Below are positions 21,694 to 34,344 of a DNA stretch of 64,000 bases, in pieces. The notes under the pieces are model-generated. The model was not told the origin of the DNA, made no database searches, and saw only the letters and a list, made by a program, of their open reading frames with translations. The DNA lies in assembly GCF_001540865.1 (NCBI RefSeq), contig NC_033630.1:12756143-12820142 (forward strand), read 5' to 3'. Each line of letters opens with the position of its first letter. Position 1 is the first letter of the stretch. The translations under genes and the position numbers were made by a program. This DNA is from Ananas comosus (Eukaryota > Streptophyta > Magnoliopsida > Poales > Bromeliaceae).

Positions 21694-22379
21694 GCAATAT
21701 GAATTCCCTTAGAAATTGTTAAAACAACCGCGCACACAAAAAAAACAACAAGAAGAAGAAGCACTGTAGAAATATAAATTAGAACAAGAGCAAAGCTACA
21801 TAATATTAATTTGCAAAAAAATTATAAACCATTTAAAGCATAATTTACAAACAGAAGAATAAAAAGAAATTATAATATGTTCATTCCATTTGCAATCACA
21901 TATTAATGAGCTAGGTCTATGTCCATGATTATTGAATATCTTATTAATGCCAATAATATTTTTAGCATGAAATAGTCGAAGCTATTTTATGACAATGTGG
22001 CTTAATGGGTCGAGTTTGAGCTCAATATTAATAAGGGGTTTAAATTTAAATCTTAAGCTAGGTAATGTCCAAAACCTGGCCCAACAAAAAGAGGCCCATG
22101 GGCCTGGGCAATAATTGGGCCGACAATCCCGCGTAGTTGCGACTTCGTCTAAGGGCATGTTTGGTTGGACAAAGCTCTAAGCATGATGAATTGGCGGAAC
22201 CTCTTTTCGTGTATACCGACTACGACACTGTGCGTGTGGGAGGTGAAGTCGACAGCTCTGATCATACCGAAACTAGCAACCTATGCTGGATTGACAAAGG
22301 CATGTACGTATATAAATAGAAAGCTAAATTATAAAAAATCTCTATGTGAATGTTCCTTTTTTAATTTTTACTTCAAGAC

Positions 22380-22930
22380 TGTGAGACCCCGATTTCTGTC
22401 AGTGGGGACTTGTCGACAGCTTTGGAGAGTGTCGAGACAAGCCCGAGTCGCGTTGGCGTCAAATAGACGCGAAGCGGACTCCGTGCGATGCGAGGGCAGC
22501 ATTCTGTGTGAAAATCTGCGAAATTGCAGGATTTTTACTCTGTTGTACCGGTACAAGGTTAGTGCTGTACCGGTACAACCATCATGGAAAGTCGCTTGCT
22601 GTACCGGTACAAGGGTCCATTTGTACCGGTACAGAGCGTGCGACAGAACTCAGTTGCTCTCGGGTTTGGCCTTGTACCGGTACAGCAATCCATGTACCGG
22701 TACAAGGGAGTTGGTAAGGGCTAAATCCGTAATTTTTCTACCTCGTTTGTAACGATTCCTTCCCTCTCTCTCTATATCAGTTGGAAACCGAACAGAGGAA
22801 GAGAGAGAAGGCTTTTGTGCTTTCTTCTTTCTCTCTCTCTCTAAGCTTGGTGGAGGTGGAGCACGGTTGAGCCGGGGATTCGCCGACGTCGCGCCGCGAG
22901 CCGTTCGAGCGAGCGTTTGTTGCCGGGGTC
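22380..22930 (+). mobile_element. Truncated LTR, relative of the 45015 element
   Basis: Begins TGTGAGACCCCGATTTCTGT and matches the first roughly 550 bp of the element at 45015 (GGGGACTTGTCGACAGCT, GGCGTCAAATAGACGC, GACGTCGCGCCGCGAGCC). It contains six perfect TGTACCGGTACA palindromes between 22544 and 22704. It is cut off near 22930 and interrupts the MITE that is intact in copy B at 27472, so it inserted after the segmental duplication. About 110 bp of unplaced sequence follow. Confidence 0.85.
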
Positions 22931-23039
22931 ATAGGCTTCCATAATCATTTGTTTGAACTTTAGAATCTCGGCGTCGAACAAACAATTCATCTTCATACAC
23001 GGCGTTCTGTAATTTTCTTGACACATTTTAAATAAATTT

Positions 23040-26000
23040 TTGAATAGAAAAATAAAAAAGGAAAAAAAATAATGAAGTAATTGTTCTCTTAATTAATATC
23101 AAAAGAACATTCATAAAGAGATTCTTCAGTTCTCTAATTGTATACACACTTAAACTTTTTAAAAACTTATATTTGTCATCATCATAAGTATTATATTAAA
23201 TTGGAACATAAAAGCAAAAAATTAAGATATAAATTAAATACAATACTTTGTTCATTTCACTCTATTTTCTCTATAAAATCTCCTATTGCTCCTCTTTCGG
23301 CATACAAAATATAATTCTCTTCACCATAATAGAATACAAACATTACAGTCAATTAAATTGAAATGATGCTTACTTTAATATTAGTAAAATATGTAAATAA
23401 ACTTACTTGACATCATAATCATTGATTCGATTATTAATCTTAAAAATAATTTTAGAATCTAACCTTTCAATTTGATTTAAGTGATTATGTTATCTCTTGG
23501 ATATCAAATTAAAAAAATTACTACTTTCTGTTGAATATATAGTTAGTAAATTGTATAAATATTTATCATCTATTAAATCTCATAATAGATAATATGATGT
23601 TGCATTCATAAATTTGAAATTTAGAAAATCACAATTAAGCTAAAGTACACATGTACTAAGTAGTGAAGATCAGTTGTAAAATTAAATATTTTTAAAGTTA
23701 TATTCATCCAAAAAAGGTTAGTATATATTTAGTTTTATAAGCATTTTTTTATCTTAATTTTTTCATTTTCCTAACATTTTTAACTTCATAATAGTATTAT
23801 ATTGGATTAGTTCATTATATATGGACTCATAATATATAATATATTATTTATATATATAATATATATATATATTTTAATATATTATATATATATATTCAAA
23901 AGTTAAAAAAGTCTACTGTTATATTTGAAATTTTTATGGCGTTCCTTTAATGATACAGTTAATTGCTAGAAGCTTTTTGAGACTAATCTGTTAAGATTGC
24001 CAATCCAAAATATAAACCTAATAACGCAAACTTCTATATAATAACTATAGACTTAAGATTAACAAATGTGATGCTATTTCTATTATCTGTAAAAGTCAAT
24101 AATTTATCTCCTTTTGTTATGAATCATGTTTAAAAATATTGATAAAGTTGAAACATTATCACATATAGATATTTAACGTTAAAAATTAAACATCAACAAA
24201 TTCATGTTGCATTAACTGTTCTTTGACAAAATAATATTCTGATTTAACCAAAGAATTAAAAGTTCATAACCTTCTTCATTTTTTTCCCAAAATCAAATGA
24301 GCCCAAAGTAACAATCATCTTTTGAAACAGAAACCATGGTACCTGATTAACAATACCACTGCTGCAAATGAAGTCGAGAGGATCGACACGGGTGAACGAG
24401 AACAAAGAGTATTAGTAGATCTCTTAGCCCCATGATCAAACTATAACAAAGCAATTCTTGTCACAAATAATTCTCTCTCCTTCAAGATCAAAATTGAGAG
24501 AAGAAGATAAGAGAGAGAGAAGAAGAGAGAGAAGAGAATGACTTGCTCGTTGAAGCACAAAGAAACATTTTGTGGTGCAGATTTGAATAAATTGACAAGC
24601 ACTTTCCTAGCATTGTAAAAATAAATTTCACTACATTAACTACAAACAAACAAGTAAAGAGAGGGTAAAGCAGCTTTCTCATTGTGGAATTTTTAGGTTG
24701 AGATATAATGTGTTGGGTTTTTCTTAGTTTTACATAATATATACCATAAAGCAAAAGTTTGACAAAGGATAAATATCTTATTAAATGACTATTGCAATAT
24801 GACTAATTAAGTATGCTAAACACTGCCCCCAGTGCCACATGCTTAGAAACATATAACTAGCAAAAATTAAAATACCTTATTAACCAACTCCACTTGTATA
24901 CACTAGAAAATTTAGCCGGGTCGGAGCGAGATATTCCAATTAAATGATTGTATGGAAATGTATGTATCGTCAACGAATGTACTCTTATATGTAAAATCAA
25001 ATTATCATATATTTTCGCAAGGAATCAAGGAACCACTGAGGATAGATCGAATCGAAGATCGAAGACTATGTATATAATAGTAAGATACATAGTAATCATT
25101 ATAACGCTAAGCTTTCGCAGCTCAATGAACATAACCCTCTTCTATATTTACTCTATTTTTTCTCATTATCCAACATCTATGAACCTATAAAGTAATTCAA
25201 CACCTTCAAAAGCCCTTAATCACTGTTCTAGGAAAACACATAAATAAACAATCTCCATCTAATTGGGACCTGAAAGAAGATAATTCCTACTACAAAAGAC
25301 AAGCCTCTTCTCTAAAAATTAAAAGTTAAAACAAAATAAACCATAACTAATGTGTGTACGCCGACCACTCGACCTCAGATACTATGGCGACTCCTGGGTG
25401 GACGTGTCGCGAAAAATAATTCTTTCGCAACCTTACTTTGCATCTACCTCTAGGCACACTCGTATTAGTACGGAAAGTGGACGCGATGTTGTAGACGTGG
25501 AGCCGTTATTTGTTCGAACTTGTGGCTCTTTTAACTTAATTACATTTCTTCAATATTTTAGAATTCCATCTTTCTTATACTTTGTCACTTCTTGAGCCCA
25601 ACCTCCTCACCCTTTGTAGCAAAATCATTTGCCTAGAACTAAAGCAAGTAGCGTGCACCTTCTCTCCGTCAAAAAAAAAAAAAAAAAACAATGTGTTAGT
25701 AATTCTTAAGAGTATACATTAAAGGATAATTTCAAATAGATAAGAAATTAGAATATATACATGTAACCACCAACATTATAATTGGCTCTATAGTTAAAAC
25801 ATTGAAAAAATGATGTATAATGACAAAAATTAGACAAGGTAGTGGCGAGTAGTGCTACTCAATAGTTATCCATTATAGACAGAACAAGAACCAAACACAA
25901 AATGACACGACAATGGTGAGAATAAAGAATCCATCTACAACTGTATAAGTTGTTTATATCCATCTACCTTTTCCTTTTTATTAAAGGGGTTTAAAAACAT

Positions 26001-26250
26001 GTATCTTAAAGCCAAAGGGCTAGCTCCTGTAAACTAACATATATAACTCTTGCTAGCTTTAAACTAGTAAGGGGCAATGTGCATGCTGTATGAACTTCGC
26101 TTTTTTTGAGAGAGATAGGTAGTACGCTATCCGCTTCGTTTATTTCATTTAGAAATAAATTTAGCTGGAAATGTGAATTAACTAGGATTCGAACTTGAGT
26201 CTCAGATACCAACCATCAAGTTCTTTGTCACTTGCTTTAAGGACAGTCGG
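23040..26250 (-). repeat. Inverted segmental duplicate of 16905-20310
   Basis: Reverse-complemented, this block follows 16905-20310 in order: SINE (26100-26250), the CTAGCTCCTGTAAACTAA segment, LINE end (about 25340-25697), the CIF promoter, CIF exon 1 (24364-24433), intron 1 with its palindromic AT run, and an exon 2 remnant (about 23255-23305). Similarity stops in intron 2, about 40 bp before the exon carrying the CIF peptide. Both breakpoints are sharp by eye: next to the SINE 5' end on one side and an A/T-rich run on the other. Confidence 0.88.
23228..24433 (-). pseudogene. CIF pseudogene, exons 1-2 only
   Basis: ATG 24433-24431 and the first codons match CIF exon 1, but a one-base deletion (GGGGCCTAAG to GGGGCTAAG) shifts the frame and a later one-base insertion follows. 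The exon 1 donor GTGAG is lost (CAGCAGTGG instead of CAGGTGAG). The exon 2 acceptor GCAG has become GCCG, and in the exon the AAATATGCAG region now reads AAAATAGAG with a stop. Exon 3 with the peptide is absent. No function is expected. Confidence 0.85.
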
Positions 26251-26780
26251 TTGAAAAAAAAATTGTTATTTGCAGTAAACTTGTATATAATTTCTTATTT
26301 CTAGTCGACCCATATTGTCGGAGTAAGAATTCGGTGATAATTTATGTTTATTTTTCGCAATACTGTGGAAATTCAAAAGGCGAGGAGATTTGTTAGTTGA
26401 AAGTGAAAAAGAGAAAAAAGGAAGTGTAGAGCAAAATAATAATAATAATAATATTTCTCATTTCAAAATATTAACTCACTTAAATTGAGATACTAAACAT
26501 TTTTTTTTGAAAAATGAAAGCTTGAAGTTAAAGTCATTCCAAAGGTCTTTTCATGAAATATATATATAAGGGCAAATCTTAACTAAAATATTTTCGGCCG
26601 TTTATTTTGAGACTACTCATTTACTAGACAAATGTAATTAAAAAATTATGACATTTGATTTTTAAATAATTCTAATAACGTAGATCATGTCTAACGGAGC
26701 TGATCATCGAATCAGATGTCCTATCACTGAAAACAACTTACAAGTGCGAAAATCTCTATACTTTCGAAAGCGTAAGAGGC

Positions 26781-26838
<58 letters not shown>

Positions 26839-27470
26839 GCAATATGAATTCTCTTAGAAATTGTTAAAACAACCACGCACACAAAAAAAACAACAAGAAG
26901 AAGAAGCACTGTAGAAATATAAATTAGAACAAGAGCAAAGCTACATAATATTAATTTGCAAAAAAATTATAAACCATTTAAAGCATAATTTACAAACAGA
27001 AGAATAAAAAGAAATTATAATATGTTCATTCCATTTGCAATCACATATTAATGATGAGCTAGGTCTACGTCCATGACTATTGAATATTATCTTATTAATG
27101 TCAATAATATTTTTAGCATGAAATAATCGAAGCTATTTTATGACAATGTGGCTTAATGGGTGGAATTTGAGCTCAATATTAATAAGGGGTTTAAATTTAA
27201 ATCTTAAGCTAGGTAATGTCCAATACCTGGCCCAACAAAAAGAGGCCCATGGGCCTGGGCAATAATTGGGCCGACAATCCCGCGTAGCATTTGCGACTTC
27301 GTCTAAGGGCATGTTTGGTTGGACAAAGCTCTGAGTATGACGAATTGGCGGAACCTCTTTTCGTGTATACCGACTCCGACACTGCGTGTGGGAGGTGAAG
27401 TCGACAGCTCTGATCATACCGAAACTAGCAACCTACGCTGGATCGATAAAAGCATGTATGTACATAAATA
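26251..27470 (+). repeat. Direct segmental duplicate, copy B (partner 20858-22333)
   Basis: Same order as copy A but without the LINE/SINE tail insertion. It contains a MITE arm (about 26570-26780), a (CT)n run at 26784-26837, GGCCCATGGGCCTGGGC and the TTGGTTGGACAAAGCTCT segment. Similarity begins directly at the end of the inverted block, so the two rearranged blocks abut. Confidence 0.85.
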
Positions 27471-27471
27471 T

Positions 27472-27862
27472 AAGGCTAAATTACAAAAAAATCTTTCTGT
27501 AAATATCTATTTTTTTATTTTTACTTCAAGACTTTCAAAAACCTATATTTTGCCCCCTTAAAATTTTAAGTTGTTGCATTTAATCCCCCTTTATCAGAAT
27601 TTCATCACTATTCCGTCCATTTTTTGTATTTTATATCGAAAATGCGCTTCAAAATGCCAGAAATATATTTAAAAGTTATTATTTTTTTTTATAGAAAAAA
27701 TAAGGGTAATTTGATCATTTTGCCCTCTCCATTAACATCGTATCCTCCGAAAATATTTCTGAAATCTTACGAGGGCAAAATGTAGGTTTTTGAAAGCTAA
27801 AAAGAAAAGGTGAAAAAACAAACGAATATTTATAAAAAGATTTTCTTTAATTTAGCCTAAAT
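27472..27862. mobile_element. MITE with about 35-bp inverted ends
   Basis: The left end AAGGCTAAATTACAAAAAAA and TCTTTCTGTAAATAT is inverted at the right (ATATTTATAAAAAGATTTTC, TTTAATTTAGCCT). Internally it carries inverted TTTCAAAAACCTA / TAGGTTTTTGAAA words. Copy A has the left end only (22319-22379), cut by the LTR fragment. A related element ends at 57072. Superfamily not assigned. Confidence 0.72.
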
Positions 27863-29358
27863 AAAATGATACACTGATTAAACAACATCTAAACCAGGAA
27901 GAAACTAAGTAACATATAATAATAGTGGATAATAATAATAATAATAATAATAAGAAGGGGTCTCCATCCAGAATCTGAATCTTTGAGATTCGTGCAAGTT
28001 GCAGGAACATTGATGATGATGATGATGATGATGCTTTGTGCCAACATTTAATTAATGCTGCAACTGCATCTCCAGATGCGTGTGTACATGAAGAACCAAG
28101 TAAATGGTGTTAGCTTTGGTTGCTTTTGTTATTATTAATGCTTAAATTGTAAGAAAATGATGGGTCAGCTATGGAAGAATAAACATGTGGCCCATTAATT
28201 TGATGCCTCTCTTTGCCAAAACTTTATATACATGTTCATATATTTATATACTTTTTTTGAATACATCTCATTTTAAATTTTCCCGCTTTTTATAATAAAA
28301 ATACACAGAAAACTATCGTCAATAGCTGTTACAAAGAATTACCAAAACATATTTTGATATTATTACTATTGTATTTAATAATAATTTAAATATTTTTATT
28401 CCGCTAATAGTTAAAATTGCTTTGGCGCCTCTTATTCTAAAAGCCAATGATAATTATCATTGCCGAATAAGTTTATTGAACAAGACTACTATGTGGTAAT
28501 TGGTTCTGCTAGAGCTAGTTTTGATACTGCCAGAGCAAATACGTTATATCTAGCTATGATTTAAAATTTTGAATTGGTAAGAAAAATAAACTTATTTTAG
28601 CGTGACATAAAAGCAAGTAAGTGCGTAATTTAACAAATCGAAAAGATACCGGACACAATTCGAAATATTTTCTAAGTTATGAAGGGGGAACAACAACGAA
28701 TACGAATGTTTCACGAAAAGTAAAGAGGGGCATAATAATTTTTTTGGCTATAAATCATGATTTTTGTTGTTTCATCCACATAGCTTTACTTTCGGTCGAA
28801 TCTAAAACTTTTTAAAGATAACGTAATTGACTTAATCTCACTCACGCCATAATCAATTACAAAAAAAAGAATAAAATAATAAAATATTAATCCATCTTTC
28901 ATACATCCGTTTTTTACGACATTCATATGCTGCAAAACAAACAGTAAAATTAGAAAAATTCAGATTGAACAATTATATAAAAAAAAAAGCAGAAGAAAGT
29001 ATAATTTTTATCTAAAAACTCAATAAAATAGCTATTTAATAAAAATTAATCTTTTAATTAATCTCGAGTAAATTTTAATATATATAAAAATAATAAATAA
29101 ATTTAATTCATGGTACAAGAATAGTACAGAGGTTATCCATTTACTAACTTTTAATATTTTAATTTGAGTGATTTTATGAAATATATTTGATATTTATATA
29201 TAGAAAATAGAATTTAATAAAAAAATTTCACTCAACTAATTAGAATATTGGAAATTAAAAATTAAAAATTAAAAATCGAGGACTATTAAGTAGTAACTAA
29301 TAAAAAGTAAAAGTTGAGGGGCCGCTTTTAAAATATTCTGGACTATTAATAGGGCTGG
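27863..29358. other. Intergenic DNA, no gene seen
   Basis: AT-rich with (AAT)n near 27930 and (GAT)n near 28010-28033. An open frame at 28621-28815 shows no domain. The last 60 bp lead into a CT run and the leader of the RING gene. Confidence 0.5.
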
Positions 29359-29359
29359 N

Positions 29360-30876
29360 TCTCTCTCTCTCTCTCTCTCTCCGTTCCAAAACCCTAGAAG
29401 GGGGTCTCGCGCTCTCGACGATCGATCTGGGCCGTTGATTCGGCCTCTCCTCCGCGATCTCCGCTTCTCCCCGATGAGGCGGAGAGAGAGGGGAGGGATC
29501 CTCGGGCGCGGTCCGAAACCCTAGCGCCACCACTCCGCCGCGATCCGCTCTCTCTTGCTCTCTACTATCCGATTGAGGTCGGGGTTGCCCCAGATCGGTT
29601 TTTTTCTGCAGATTTTGGGGTAAATTTTGTATATTAAGTTGAAGAATCTGAGTTGAAGAGTCTTTCTGTGTCTTTACGATCGTATTGAGGTCGATATTGC
29701 GCTAATTTAGGGTTTTGTAGCTCGATTTGGGGCCTTCAGCATCGATCATATCGGTTTTTCGCTTTTTTGGTGCAAATTATAAGGTAATTTTAGTATATTA
29801 GATGAGGAATATCACTTGAAAAATATCACTATCTCTCTCGGCACGATCCTTTTGAGGTCATTATCGCCTTAATTTAGGGTTTGTAGCTTGATTTTGAACT
29901 CCCGCATTGATAGAGGTAAGTTTTTTTTTTTCCGCCTTCCTTCATTTGGGGAAATTTGTAGGTAATTTTAATATCCTATATGAAGAATCGCACTTTAAGT
30001 GGTCATTAATGTGTTCTTCTCGCATATTCGTGGATTAAAATAAAAAATTTTGCCCCTGTTTTTGATGTATACATGCGTATAAGCTCACGCAAATACAAAA
30101 ATAAACTTTTTTTCACTTGTTTAGTTATTTAATCATTTATTTATTTACTAGGTTTTTATATATGTTTGGTTGATTCGATTATGAGGATATGTGTAATTTT
30201 TTCTTTGTTAGGCCCCTTCATCATTTTTTGCTTTTCTATTGTATCCCTTCACAATTATTTTCTATGTGGTGCTCAAAGGAAATGATTTGATTCTATGCTA
30301 AGTTTATGAGTTAGTTCACTTACCTCCTTCTTTGGTAATGTTTTATTTTTGGAATGTATAATATTGTCGCGAACTGTTCTTAACTTGGAAATTACTGCTT
30401 CATTACTTGTTTCAGCAACCAGCTAGTTCCTTCTTCTGTAAGAATGGATATTTATGTAGGAGCTTTAAATTTGATTAGGAAAAGAAAATGTGTTAGGAAT
30501 TTCGATATGAATTTGAATCATTGTCCTACTAATTTTGGGAATATAGTGTCTTCTATTAATAGTTTGGCTAGTCCAAATTATATGAAGCTTTAGAAATTAT
30601 TGACTAATTTTTGTAATCACCTCACTTGACTCAGAAGCTTCCATAAAGGGATGCTTTTCATTTTGTGTTCATAAATTTTTAATTTATTGAAAATGATGAA
30701 CGATGGATGAATGTTGTTCAAACCTTTTCTCTAAACTTCAGGTATAGCTGGGGATTCGAGATATCTTTTTTTGGGACAATTCAGCGCACAAAGCATCAAG
30801 AGTTATTGCAACTTGTAGATGCAAATACTGTTGTTAATAAGGACATTTTTTAAAAAATATTTTCTTTTTCACAAAA
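29360..30876 (+). promoter_or_regulatory. RING gene promoter-proximal region and 5' UTR with intron
   Basis: A CT microsatellite (29361-29380) and two telo-box-like AAACCCTAG words (29388 and 29515) mark the start region, typical of constitutive plant genes. A donor AG|GTAAGTTTTT at 29915/29916 and an acceptor TTCAG at 30737-30741 define an 826-nt 5' UTR intron. In the remaining leader, ATG at 30819 opens a 30-codon uORF ending at TAA 30909-30911, overlapping the main start in another frame. Transcription start not determined. Confidence 0.6.
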
Positions 30877-30911
30877 ATGGGGGCCAACTGCTGTGTGGCT
30901 GCAAGGGATAA
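30819..30911 (+). CDS. uORF overlapping the RING gene start codon
   Basis: A 30-codon frame starts 58 nt before the main ATG (30877) and terminates 32 nt after it, out of frame. If this leader is transcribed as drawn, ribosomes using this ATG could not reinitiate at 30877, so main-frame translation would need leaky scanning. Nothing suggests a conserved peptide. Confidence 0.35.
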   Translation: MQILLLIRTFFKKYFLFHKNGGQLLCGCKG

Positions 30912-33264
30912 ACCATTGACAAGCGGAACTCGGATCGAAGTTTCTGCTTACAGAAATGTTAGACGCTCGCCTTCATGGAGCTTTCGCTGGGACAATCGCA
31001 CGCACATAGAGGATGTAATGAATAATAATGCTCAATTGTCTCAATACAATAGTGGAAATGTTGGTTCTGAGATTAAAAGCGGGGCGACAACAGAAACTGA
31101 TGGCCTCTCTGCTGTTGGAAGTCCATCAGATGGCTTTCACACTGTCAAGTGGCGCAAGACTAACAGTCTTACTGGAACATCTGGGAAATCTAAAACAGAT
31201 GCGCAAGACAAAGGTAGGTTTTTTGATAATTATTCATACACTTGTGAATTGTTATTAATTTCATGAGAGTATTGAATTCATATACAACTTGCAGTATTTA
31301 GCTTCATTAATACATGCTAGTGTAATCTAAGGCGGTCACTAGAATGCGTAGCCTCAATCTCCATGCAATGAAGCAGCTATTAGCTGGTAGCTAATGTTTC
31401 CAACATAGTTCATCACAATGCTAGATGATTATGTGATCAAACTTTGAATATATAAGTGATATTTTGTAACACTGACAATCAAACTTTGAATATATTGCTT
31501 TAGAATTTCCCCTAGTTATTTTTGTACTTCATTTGAGTTTTGTAAGATTTATGCAATCACTATTTTTGTGGTAGCTACTTCAATTTCTAGTAGACGACAT
31601 ACTTCCATCCTGTGACTTTTTGAAAATAATTGATACTGGTTAGTCAATAACTAGGAAAGACATTGATATTAAATACAAATTTGAGAACGGTTCACTACTG
31701 TAAAATGAGAAAAACGAACAAGATAACAGACCTGATAATAAATAGTAACAAATTAGTTAAGTAGTTAATGGTTCAATAATAAATAGTGACTAGTGAATAA
31801 GTAATGGTTCCAATTCTCCCAAAAGTTTTTCTCAGAGTGGAAGTCGTTCTCTTTTCAATTTCTATTTACTTTTCAATGGAAGGGGAAGGGAAGGTTTTAA
31901 TGTGTGCTTTATCCATAAGCTTTGCTTATTAATATATATATACAACTATTTCGAGTCATTGGTGAGTAATTCAGAAATTGCTATTTCTGGCGGGGGGATA
32001 AAACGATGAACATATTATAAAGTATAAAGCCAACGTTCCCATTTGTCAGCTTGGTAATTGTATTACCATGCCACACGTTATTTGAAGTTCACATTTCTCT
32101 ATATATGTTTTTTTTCTTGCATGCAATTTAATCTCACCAATACGATATTAAAAATTGTTATACATTCCGTCTGATGTTTATTTTATTGTCCTCCAACAGA
32201 TCACTTTATAGAAAGCAACTCTTCAGCAGTGGTAAGCTGCATACACAGACCTTTCTTCTGTCACAGTTTTGTTTAGATGTGTTTATTGAAGGATATTTTA
32301 CTTTCAATTGATGTTATTTCTAAATTCTTCGCAGGAAAAGGACTCTATTAGGTCACCAGGAATAGCAAGCACAGCTTCAGAAATTAAGCCTTCAATCTCT
32401 TTTCCTTCTACTCCATCATCTCTACCCTTCAGGACCACCGATCCGTCCTCCTCTCGAAGCCATTCTCTACCGTTTGACCTGACTTCTTCACAAAAATCCC
32501 ACCGATCTCCAACATACCAACTCTCCCGCCAAATCTCGGACAGTAGAGTTCCATCTCTAAAATCCCTGAACTCGAACAGCTCCCCTGAGGGTAGAAGAAA
32601 CTCCTTTGTACTCTCCGTCTGTAGCTCTCATGGTGGCTCTTCTGATGGCTGGTCTATGCGGGCTTTCTCCGAGCTTTTGGCTTCTTCGCAAAGAGAGCTC
32701 TGGTCGCCGGACAACGAAACCCTAATTTCCATAAACAGCAAGGAAACAACAAGGTCAAATACTCAACAATTAGCACCGCCGCTTTCCCCTGATAAGCAGA
32801 TATGTTTAATTTGCTCAAGATTTTTAAAGGACAGGTCTCAATGGAGTAGTCAAAAGATAGTTTCGACCAATGAACTCTCTGTGGTTGCTATCCTGGTTTG
32901 CGGCCATTCCTACCATGCAGATTGTTTAGAGAACATGACGATTGAAAGCGATAAATACGACCCACCTTGCCCTATATGCACTCATGGGGAGAAGTTTGCA
33001 GCAAAATTATTTGGGAAAATTGAATTGAAGGGCAGAAACCGGATCTCAAGGAGTGCGGTTGTGGATAGCGATGTGGGCGGTCGTCATTCGCTCTCTAAGG
33101 AGCAGAAGAGAGGCGAGAGGGGAGCGAGTTCTAGCACGAAGAGTTCGTTCAGTCGGCCTTTCTTAAGGCGGCACTTCTCGCTTGGTTCACGGCCCTCAAG
33201 ATCCGCGCAGGAGTGCGAGTGTCCAAGAAAGAAGGGTTTCTGGGCTCGATATATTAGGGAGTGA
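30877..33264 (+). CDS. C3H2C3 RING-finger protein, probable E3 ligase, 432 aa
   Basis: Coding exons 30877-31213, 32200-32231 and 32335-33264 join at GT-AG sites (AAG|GTAGGT, AACAG|AT, GTG|GTAAGC, GCAG|GA) into one 1299-nt frame. The N terminus MGANCCVAARDK has Gly2 for myristoylation and Cys5/Cys6 for palmitoylation, so the protein is probably membrane-associated. Residues 130-270 are Ser/Pro-rich and look disordered. The RING lies at residues 280-338: C280-x2-C283, C312-x-H314, H317-x2-C320, C335-x2-C338, all eight ligands present. The tail is Arg/Lys/Ser-rich. RING proteins of this kind act as E3 ubiquitin ligases with an E2 partner; substrates are unknown. The third exon is the only long open stretch; the 32-nt middle exon was placed by frame and splice sites and is the least certain piece. 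Confidence 0.88.
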
Positions 33265-34110
33265 GCGAAGCTCTTTTGTGGAAGTGGATAGGTGAGCTAC
33301 TGCCTCTAGTGGCATTTTTTTTTCTAATAAAATTCAGTAATCTTCTTGACTGTAATTGTTGATTTTATTGATGATTTAGGTACTTATTCTTACCATGGAG
33401 TGCGTAAGAAGTCGATGAATTTTCTGGTGGAAGCATGCAATCTCTTTAACAGAATCAAAGTGGCAAGATTTGAAAGAGCATATATTGTAACCATATTGAA
33501 GTCTATCAAAGTTCCCCGTATTGTTCCCATTTTGGAGACTCAGGTGCGCTCCGCATGCTAGGAGGTCTTGGGCGCAGAAATAACCTTTAGGAGAGGTGAG
33601 TAGCTACAGCCGATTTATGTACCTCAATTGTCGAGGAGTTAGTCGGTTGATGGATAAATAATTTAGCCGGTCTTTAATCAAGGCCATTAGCTGGGTTGAA
33701 TGGTTTAGCCCGGCATCTTCTGTAGTTCCATTCTTTTCTTTTATCTTAGTCGTAACCGCTAATGTCTGTAGATCGATTGTTGTTTCATTACACACTCTTT
33801 CAGCAAATAGAGTATCAGAATTAATTACCCTCTGTTAAGGATGTATTTGAATTCCCCCCTGGCTTTAAAAACCAGCGGTTGTTTGTTTTCTTTGTGAATT
33901 TAACTAAATCTGCATTCGAGTAAGAATTTGCCAGGAAATATTTCTCCTAGTAAGATTCCGATGTTTTGTTTCGTATCGTCGATGTATTGTGTTTGGTTAG
34001 ATGCTGTCGAAAGTAACAAAGTGATTCCCTGGTGGTAATTCAGGTTTGTGCAGTGCTCTATAGACTCTGCTAGTCGTGCCGATATGAAGTTTGTGTCTAA
34101 TAAATGTCAA
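33265..34110 (+). other. RING gene 3' UTR
   Basis: Non-coding sequence after the TGA with an early AATAAA-like word (about 33325) and another (TCTAATAAATGTC) near 34098. GT-AG-like sites near 33291 and 33378 could define a 3' UTR intron, but this is uncertain. Confidence 0.45.
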
Positions 34111-34344
34111 AATTTTTCAAAATTACTTCTTTCCTAAGCAGATGTTATCTTCAGGCTTTTGTGTTGCATCAATTTTGGATTTATCACCAGCAGCAGTTGT
34201 GTTGTGTTTGGTCATGTTAATTAGAGTCGTGTTATTTTTTCATGAATTAAACTACATGAACGGTGTGATTGGTCCAATCTATCACCTACTCCTGAATATT
34301 GTTGTTCACTTTTTAAAATCAGAAATTGCATGAACACACTCAAG

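Larger units (their letters stand above)
20858..22333 (+). repeat. Direct segmental duplicate, copy A (partner 26251-27470)
   Basis: Near-identical order to copy B from TTGTTATTTGTAGTAAAGTT through CTAGTCGACCCATATTGTCG, the MITE arm, a CT microsatellite (21649-21693), GGCCCATGGGCCTGGGC, and GACTCCGACACTG-like sequence at the right. Copy A has an extra LINE/SINE tail and a local tandem duplication at 21115-21362. Frames open around 22137-22752 cross the duplicate and an LTR fragment and look non-genic. Confidence 0.85.

Noticed and set aside
22137..22752. Apparent 195-aa protein
   Set aside because: It crosses from a segmental duplicate into an LTR fragment; its residues come from the TGTACCGGTACA repeats (CTGT, YRY).
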